A stretch of DNA of 9,941 nucleotides, from assembly GCA_028689195.1 (NCBI GenBank), contig JAQTWR010000070.1:1-9941 (forward strand), read 5' to 3'. The notes below the pieces were generated by a model. That model saw only the letters and a list, made by a program, of their open reading frames with translations, did not search any database and was not told the DNA's origin. Origin of the DNA: Anaerolineales bacterium (GTDB lineage Bacteria; Chloroflexota; Anaerolineae; Anaerolineales; Villigracilaceae). Within the stretch, counting starts at the first letter, position 1; every line of letters starts with the position of its first letter. Positions 6,181-9,941 of the stretch are shown here, one piece after another. The position numbers and the translations under genes are program-made.

Positions 6181-7191
6181 ATGAAACTGTATTTTTGGAT
6201 GTTATTATTTTGTGGCGCATTGATGTTCTCTATATTTTCGCTGGGGAAATTAAGCCAAAACTTTTCAAATGACGCTTCGGTTTTACAGAAAAAAAATATA
6301 GATCTGGTTAATGTCGCGCCCGTTTGCCTTGACAGAAGCGCTATTCCAAACGAGGAATTGCACTGGCTTTACATGCCTCAAAATTCAAGCGAACTCGCTA
6401 CAAGCGAATACTACAGTTACCTTTCAGGGCAGTTGATTACTTCGGGGGCTGTGAACGCTTCAGATTGTCCGCTGGGCGGTCTTTGGTCGAATGGATACGC
6501 CAACGCATGCGGATTGGAGAAAACCCGCGACGCGTCGCTCTACCTTCAAAATGTATATGACGACGAAATTTTGGCTGCAGGCAAAGGACTCGGCGTACCG
6601 CCGATCATGGTCAAGCAGTTGATCCGTTACGAGAGTCAATTCTGGCCCGTGCAAATGGGGCAGTATCATTTTGGTTTGGGACATTTGACCGACATTGGCG
6701 CCAGCAACGCCCTTACAAGGAGCGTCGCGCTATCAAGCGACGCGTATGCAAATTTGCCGCCCGGCTCTCACGTAACTTCAACCGTTCTATCCAGTCAATT
6801 GCTTTCTATGATGAACGCCGCCTGTTCAACCTGTCCTTATAAAATAGACGTTCCCAAGGCTGAACAAAGTATTGTTTATCTTGCAGAGGTTTTGCTGGGA
6901 TATTGCCGACAGACTTCTCAGATCGTTTATAACGCTACAAAGAAAAACCCGGGCAATGTAGTTGATTACGCCACAATTTGGAAACTGACTCTACTTAACT
7001 ACAATGCGGGACCTTTTTGCGTTTATAACGCCGTGACTAAAAGTTATCAATCTGGCGATGCGAATGAAAATGGAAAATTAACTTGGGGCGTGATCGTTGA
7101 CGCGACGGCGAATGATACCTCCTGCGCTAGAGGGGTTCCGTATGTAGAAAATATTACGCAAAAATATTATGACTTTGGAACAACCCCATAA
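6181..7191 (+). CDS. Exported SLT-type lytic transglycosylase
   Basis: The 336-residue protein has an N-terminal uncleaved or signal helix (about 4-22) and no lipobox. After a spacer, residues about 128-285 carry the soluble lytic transglycosylase pattern. GLGVPPIMVKQLIRYESQF (136-154) holds the expected catalytic Glu151. YHFGLGHLTDIGASNAL (162-178) stands where family members have a GLMQ-type segment. A later helix has YLAEVLLGYC, and LLNYNAGPFCVY (271-282) is the typical NAGP motif. Such enzymes cleave the MurNAc-GlcNAc bond of peptidoglycan outside the membrane. Eight cysteines after the anchor (49, 96, 110, 215, 218, 242, 280, 315) suggest disulfides. The gene diverges from the tad operon, so a role in opening the wall for the pilus is plausible but inferred. 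A strong terminator follows. The SLT assignment is fairly sure although the Gly-Leu-Met-Gln core is altered. Confidence 0.8.
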   Translation: MKLYFWMLLFCGALMFSIFSLGKLSQNFSNDASVLQKKNIDLVNVAPVCLDRSAIPNEELHWLYMPQNSSELATSEYYSYLSGQLITSGAVNASDCPLGGLWSNGYANACGLEKTRDASLYLQNVYDDEILAAGKGLGVPPIMVKQLIRYESQFWPVQMGQYHFGLGHLTDIGASNALTRSVALSSDAYANLPPGSHVTSTVLSSQLLSMMNAACSTCPYKIDVPKAEQSIVYLAEVLLGYCRQTSQIVYNATKKNPGNVVDYATIWKLTLLNYNAGPFCVYNAVTKSYQSGDANENGKLTWGVIVDATANDTSCARGVPYVENITQKYYDFGTTP

Positions 7192-7206
7192 CCAACCCTT
7201 CAAATA

Positions 7207-7251
7207 AAAAAAAACGCCGCTCTGATAATTATTGTCAGGGCGGCGTTTTTT
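7207..7251. terminator. Bidirectional rho-independent terminator
   Basis: A long hairpin has left arm 7215-7228 and right arm 7232-7245, with a three-base loop and two G-U wobbles. Its base is CGCCGC/GCGGCG. An A-tract (7206-7214) lies on one side and a T-tract (7246-7251) on the other, so it works in both directions. It sits between the convergent transglycosylase and HD-GYP genes and should end both transcripts. Confidence 0.92.
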
Positions 7252-7262
7252 ATGAAGGCGTC

Positions 7263-7874
7263 TTACATTTGCAGAATGGATTTGAAGTCTTCGAACCTGT
7301 CTATAAAGATTGAAATTAACTTAGGGTCGAACAAGGAGCCGGACGATTCTTTGATGAGATTAAGGGCGGCGTCTGGTTGTAGTTGCGTCTTGTAGGGTCG
7401 TTTGGTGGTGAGAGCGTCGAACACATCGGCTAATGCCATTATTCTTCCGTTCAGCGGAATCGCTTCGCCTTTCAATCCTTCCGGGTAGCCGGATCCATCC
7501 CATCTCTCATGGTGCGTTCGCGCCATAACTTTTCCAGTTTGCAAAATGGGAGACCCGGAACCGCTTAGTAAACGAACGCCTTCCAGCGTATGCTGCTCTG
7601 CGATCTTATATTCTGCGGGTTCAAGATTTGCGGTTTTTTTGAGAATATTAATGGGGATGGTGATTTTTCCAATATCATGCAAGATAGATGCGATAGAGAT
7701 TAGGCTCGCCTCGCTGTGCCCAACATCTGTTCCGCTGGCAAGTATGTAAACATAGCGGCGGATGCGCTCAAGATGAGCGCGATTATCCCATTCGGGAAAT
7801 TCTGCGATATAGGCAGTAAGCATAAGGTGATCTAAAACATCTTGCTGATTTAATTCCATGAAATTCTTAAACAT
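7263..7874 (-). CDS. Stand-alone HD-GYP domain protein (predicted cyclic-di-GMP phosphodiesterase)
   Basis: The 203-residue cytoplasmic protein is almost entirely an HD-GYP domain. Visible residues are His34, HDIGK (66-70, metal-binding His66-Asp67), His95 (HTLEG), HHERWDGSGYPEGLKG (121-136, containing His121-His122 and the GYP triad 129-131), ALADVFDAL (147-155, Asp150), RPY (159-161) and a final LFDPKLISIF. All expected metal ligands and the GYP signature are kept, so hydrolysis of cyclic-di-GMP or a related cyclic dinucleotide is likely. There is no receiver, PAS or other sensory domain, so any input must come through expression or a partner. The ATG at 7874 has aaggag (7882-7887) seven nt upstream; Met6 is the alternative start. 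It ends against the shared terminator and has its own promoter. Nearness to a Tad operon fits cyclic-di-GMP control of surface structures, but no direct link is visible. Confidence 0.92.
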   Translation of the reverse strand: MFKNFMELNQQDVLDHLMLTAYIAEFPEWDNRAHLERIRRYVYILASGTDVGHSEASLISIASILHDIGKITIPINILKKTANLEPAEYKIAEQHTLEGVRLLSGSGSPILQTGKVMARTHHERWDGSGYPEGLKGEAIPLNGRIMALADVFDALTTKRPYKTQLQPDAALNLIKESSGSLFDPKLISIFIDRFEDFKSILQM

Positions 7875-7921
7875 CCCGCAACTCCTTTTTACCTGCGCGC
7901 TGGCTGTAACGTTATGAGCTA

Positions 7922-7950
7922 ATCATATAGCACGCAGAATGTGAAGTCAA
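7922..7950 (-). promoter_or_regulatory. Sigma70-type promoter of the HD-GYP gene
   Basis: On the minus strand TTGACT (7950-7945) and TATGAT (7927-7922) are separated by the ideal 17 nt, each five of six matches to consensus. The predicted start is near 7915, giving a leader of about 40 nt that contains the Shine-Dalgarno. Confidence 0.65.
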
Positions 7951-7951
7951 G

Positions 7952-7966
7952 CGCAATATCGTTGCG
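7952..7966. repeat. Inverted repeat abutting the -35 of the HD-GYP promoter
   Basis: CGCAA (7952-7956) and TTGCG (7962-7966) are five-base perfect arms around a 5-base centre, one base upstream of the -35. The position suits an activator or repressor site, but five-base arms can also arise by chance. Confidence 0.4.
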
Positions 7967-8129
7967 ATTTTACTGTCTCCATTGTGACAGGGATGACGGG
8001 ACTTGGCGCATTCTGGGTTCCTTCGGCGCCGCTCCAAATATTTTAATCGCTTCGTCGGGAAAATCATCCTCCTCGCGGGGATGTTTCTTTTTCCTACTCT
8101 CCGTTTTCTGCTATTACAATATACCCACA
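7967..8129. other. Intergenic stretch upstream of the MFS gene, no gene seen
   Basis: The plus-strand frame of the MFS gene is open back to a GTG at 7941, but that extension encodes no family sequence and would overlap the HD-GYP promoter, so I treat it as non-coding. Apart from a -10-like box at 8115-8120 I see no clear element. Confidence 0.6.
8115..8120 (+). promoter_or_regulatory. Candidate -10 box (TACAAT) for a leaderless MFS transcript
   Basis: TACAAT ends 9 nt before the ATG at 8130 and no Shine-Dalgarno lies in between. Transcription would begin almost at the start codon. No recognisable -35 is present. Confidence 0.3.
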
Positions 8130-9395
8130 ATGAATAATTTCCGCGCCATGCTGTCTCGACGTTTTCCCGCTCTCGCCTCGCGCGACTTTGCAATCTTCTG
8201 GGTCGGGCATTTACTTTCTCTTGTCGGAACGTCCATGCAAAATACCGCCCTGCCTTTGCTGGCGTACCGCCTAAGCGGACGTCCCTTTGACTTGGGGTTG
8301 ATCGGTTTCGCGTCGTCGCTGCCTACTTTCTTTCTTGCCCTGCCCGGCGGCGTTTTGGTCGAGCATGTGGATAAACGCAAAGCCGTCATCATCTTGCAGG
8401 TCGTGATGATGGCAGATACGCTCGCGCTTGCCTTCCTTGCCTTGAGCGAAACGATCCAAATATGGCACATTGTCGTTACGTCGCTGATTCTCGGCTCTGC
8501 CGTGGCGTTTGAAATCACCGCGCGCCAAGCCATGCTGATAGAACTCGTCGGGCGCGAAGCGCTGCCAAACGCCATTGCCCTGCAAGCCACAGCCTTCAAC
8601 CTCTCCCGCGTTTTAGGTCCCGCCCTAGTTGTGCCGATTATTTTATTATTCTCTAAAAACGGAGAAGGCTGGATATTTTTTCTAAACGGCGTTAGTTTTA
8701 TTACCATTATTATCAGTTTGTTCTTCGTGCGCGCACGATATAAAGCGCCCGTTATGCCGCGCACCCGTCCCATGCTGGAGGAATTTCGCGAAGGCGCGCA
8801 ATATCTTTTCAACAATTCTTCGGTAGGGATGTTGGTCGTCATTGCGGCAACGCTCGGCTTATTTGCGTTTCCTATTATTTTGCAACTCCCCGTCGTTTCT
8901 AAAGATTTGCTCGGACAAATCGGCGATACAAAAAACGCCGTTGACGCGCGGAACAGCCTGCTTTACGTCGCGCAGGGAGTAGGCGCGTTAATCGCGGCAT
9001 TCTCCATCGCCGTCAACAACGCAGCGCGCCAACGCGGCGCCCGGCTGCTGCTCGGCGAAGCCGCATTCATTCTCGGCATCATCGCCATTCCCTTCTCGCG
9101 CTTTGTGCCTCTCACGGCGCTTATTATCGCGCTCATGGGATGGGGCGCGGTTACGCAGCTTGCCACCATGAACACCCTGCTTCAACTCCACGTCCCCGAC
9201 GTGTTGCGCGGGCGCGTCTTCAGCATTTATCTTTGGGCGTTGCAAGGCATTGCGCCTTTTGGCAGTCTCCTTGTCGGCTGGATGACTCAAGAACTTCATC
9301 TCACGACAACCGCCGTCGTCTGCGGCTTGATCTCGCTCATCGTTATTGGCGGCATTCAAATGCTCAATCCAAAGGTCAGGCAGTCGGCTATTTAA
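8130..9395 (+). CDS. Major facilitator superfamily transporter (MFS_3/enterobactin-exporter-like)
   Basis: The 421-residue protein has about 12 hydrophobic helices. It starts with a short basic N-terminus and ALASRDFAIFWVGHLLSLVG (15-34), the usual opening of the EntS-like MFS group. A first-loop motif A variant, GGVLVEHVDKRK (73-84), follows, then ITARQAMLIELV and NAIALQATAFNLSRVLGPAL, both typical of this branch. The C-terminal half contains VLRGRVFSIYLWALQGIAPFG. Members are proton-driven exporters of siderophores, drugs or other small molecules; the substrate here cannot be read from sequence. The chosen start is the ATG at 8130, where the family homology begins; Met7 (8148) is an alternative and the GTG at 7941 is unlikely. 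There is no Shine-Dalgarno. The gene diverges from the HD-GYP gene and is followed 38-50 bp later by the LysM gene on the same strand. It looks richer in G+C than the tad operon. Confidence 0.9.
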   Translation: MNNFRAMLSRRFPALASRDFAIFWVGHLLSLVGTSMQNTALPLLAYRLSGRPFDLGLIGFASSLPTFFLALPGGVLVEHVDKRKAVIILQVVMMADTLALAFLALSETIQIWHIVVTSLILGSAVAFEITARQAMLIELVGREALPNAIALQATAFNLSRVLGPALVVPIILLFSKNGEGWIFFLNGVSFITIIISLFFVRARYKAPVMPRTRPMLEEFREGAQYLFNNSSVGMLVVIAATLGLFAFPIILQLPVVSKDLLGQIGDTKNAVDARNSLLYVAQGVGALIAAFSIAVNNAARQRGARLLLGEAAFILGIIAIPFSRFVPLTALIIALMGWGAVTQLATMNTLLQLHVPDVLRGRVFSIYLWALQGIAPFGSLLVGWMTQELHLTTTAVVCGLISLIVIGGIQMLNPKVRQSAI

Positions 9396-9420
9396 TAGCG
9401 CCGACGCTAAAGAATTTTTA
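9396..9420 (+). terminator. Possible weak terminator after the MFS gene
   Basis: TAGCG and CGCTA pair around a CCGA tetraloop (9396-9409), followed by a loosely T-rich tail (attttta). The stem has only five base pairs and the tail is imperfect, so termination here would be partial at best. Confidence 0.3.
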
Positions 9421-9432
9421 ACCAAGCAATGT

Positions 9433-9438
9433 TATGAT
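9433..9438 (+). promoter_or_regulatory. Candidate -10 box (TATGAT) for a leaderless LysM-gene transcript
   Basis: TATGAT ends 7 nt before the ATG at 9446, placing the predicted start within a base of that codon. No Shine-Dalgarno and no clear -35 are visible. If this reading is right it rules out the upstream in-frame ATG at 9434, which lies inside the box. Confidence 0.3.
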
Positions 9439-9445
9439 ACCTTCC

Positions 9446-9941
9446 ATGCAAAACGACTTTAAGGAAGACGTCTCCAACCCCGATGAAACTGCGGAACAAC
9501 CCGCCGCGTCCGCTTCATCGAGGCGCGGTAATTTCTTTGCGCGCACGATAATCAGTCTTGTGCAAATGGGGCTGGGCGAATCCCTGCTGCGCGTCGGCAC
9601 GAACCTCTTTTCGATGATCGCTATCGGGATTGTGATTCTGCTCGCGCAGATTTTCTACCATCAGGCGAATCCACTCCCCGAACCCGACGCGGCAAACCTC
9701 CCCGTATCTGCTCCCGCGTCGACGGATATGAATCCACTCCCCAAGCAGAGCGACCTCGCGTTCGGGGTTTTCCGCGCCGCGCAAATCCACACCAATATCC
9801 CCTCGCGCCCGCGACAGGAAATCGTCAAATATGTCGTGCAGGATGGCGATACCGTTTTCGGCATCGCGGAGAAGTTCGGGCTTGAACCGCAAACAATTCT
9901 TTGGGGCAATTTCGATATTCTTTACGACGACCCGCATTCAT
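9446..9941 (+). CDS. Membrane-anchored LysM-domain protein, partial (probably an M23 peptidase)
   Basis: The frame is open to the right edge, giving 165 residues of a longer protein. A polar Ala/Ser/Glu-rich cytoplasmic N-terminus (1-45) leads into a single membrane helix (about 55-72, SMIAIGIVILLAQIF) without a cleavage site. A Pro-rich extracytoplasmic linker (about 75-120) follows. Residues about 127-160 start a LysM domain: YVVQDGDTVFGIAEKFGLEP (129-148), then ILWGN. LysM binds GlcNAc-containing glycans, here presumably peptidoglycan. Anaerolineae proteins with this layout usually end in an M23 metallopeptidase domain, which would lie outside the window; that part is inference. An in-frame ATG at 9434 could add four residues. 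Neither start has a Shine-Dalgarno. Its spacing from the MFS gene allows co-transcription. Confidence 0.8.
   Translation, partial: MQNDFKEDVSNPDETAEQPAASASSRRGNFFARTIISLVQMGLGESLLRVGTNLFSMIAIGIVILLAQIFYHQANPLPEPDAANLPVSAPASTDMNPLPKQSDLAFGVFRAAQIHTNIPSRPRQEIVKYVVQDGDTVFGIAEKFGLEPQTILWGNFDILYDDPHS
9667..9742 (+). repeat. Direct repeat GAATCCACTCCCC in the LysM-protein linker
   Basis: A perfect 13-base repeat occurs at 9667-9679 and 9730-9742, 63 bases apart and in the same frame. Each copy encodes Asn-Pro-Leu-Pro in the Pro-rich linker, suggesting an old internal duplication of the stalk. Confidence 0.5.

Noticed and set aside
7941..8129. 63-residue N-terminal extension of the MFS protein from a GTG at 7941
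   Set aside because: The extension has no MFS-like sequence and no ribosome site. Its start codon lies against the -35 of the divergent HD-GYP promoter, and the family match begins at the ATG at 8130.
8114..8842. Minus-strand 242-residue open frame opposite the MFS gene
   Set aside because: It is fully antisense to a well-supported membrane transporter, has a low-complexity Arg/Lys/Ser-rich product, and shows no start signals or recognisable domain.
8988..9425. Minus-strand 145-residue open frame opposite the end of the MFS gene
   Set aside because: It is a shadow of a GC-richer coding region; the Asp/Glu/Arg-rich translation matches no family I recognise.
9515..9937. Minus-strand open frames opposite the LysM gene
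   Set aside because: The plus-strand frame has a clear membrane helix and LysM motif; the antisense products have neither motif nor start site.

Overview
The window looks chromosomal and probably comes from a Chloroflexota bacterium, most likely class Anaerolineae. I infer this from the Tad gene order, the style of the TadG-like protein and the TM-LysM protein at the right edge. It rests on remembered family resemblance, not a search. Genes are densely packed on both strands. The standard genetic code applies: TGG encodes Trp throughout and TGA ends at least two intact genes.

Left half (1-5761, minus strand): one tight operon for a Tad/Flp-type pilus. In transcription order it reads tadE-1 (GTG start), tadE-2 (ATGA overlap), a tadG-like gene, cpaB/rcpC (TTG start with a near-perfect Shine-Dalgarno), cpaE/tadZ, tadB, and tadC running off the left edge. 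Gaps are -4 to 45 bp. The tadG-like gene is split by an in-frame UGA where the family appears to carry Trp. The first TadE has an Arg inside its hydrophobic helix. The assembly ATPase gene cpaF/tadA, normally between cpaE and tadB, is absent there. The locus is therefore either decaying or unusually arranged. A strong sigma70-type promoter (TTGACA-16-TAGAAT, minus strand) lies about 140-170 bp upstream of tadE-1, with nested palindromes at its predicted start.

Centre (5762-7260): a 416-bp AT-rich divergent control region, then a plus-strand gene for an exported, cysteine-rich SLT-type lytic transglycosylase. It plausibly opens the wall for the divergently transcribed pilus. A long GC-rich hairpin with A and T tracts on either side serves as a bidirectional terminator against the convergent next gene.

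Right half (7263-9941): a compact stand-alone HD-GYP protein (minus strand; predicted cyclic-di-GMP phosphodiesterase) with its own good promoter and a dyad beside the -35. Then come an MFS exporter (plus strand) and the start of a membrane-anchored LysM protein running off the right edge. Neither plus-strand gene has a Shine-Dalgarno, and both have a -10-like hexamer 7-9 nt before the ATG, as expected for leaderless transcripts. The cyclic-di-GMP protein and the wall-active proteins next to a pilus operon suggest surface and motility control, but that link is inferred from proximity only.
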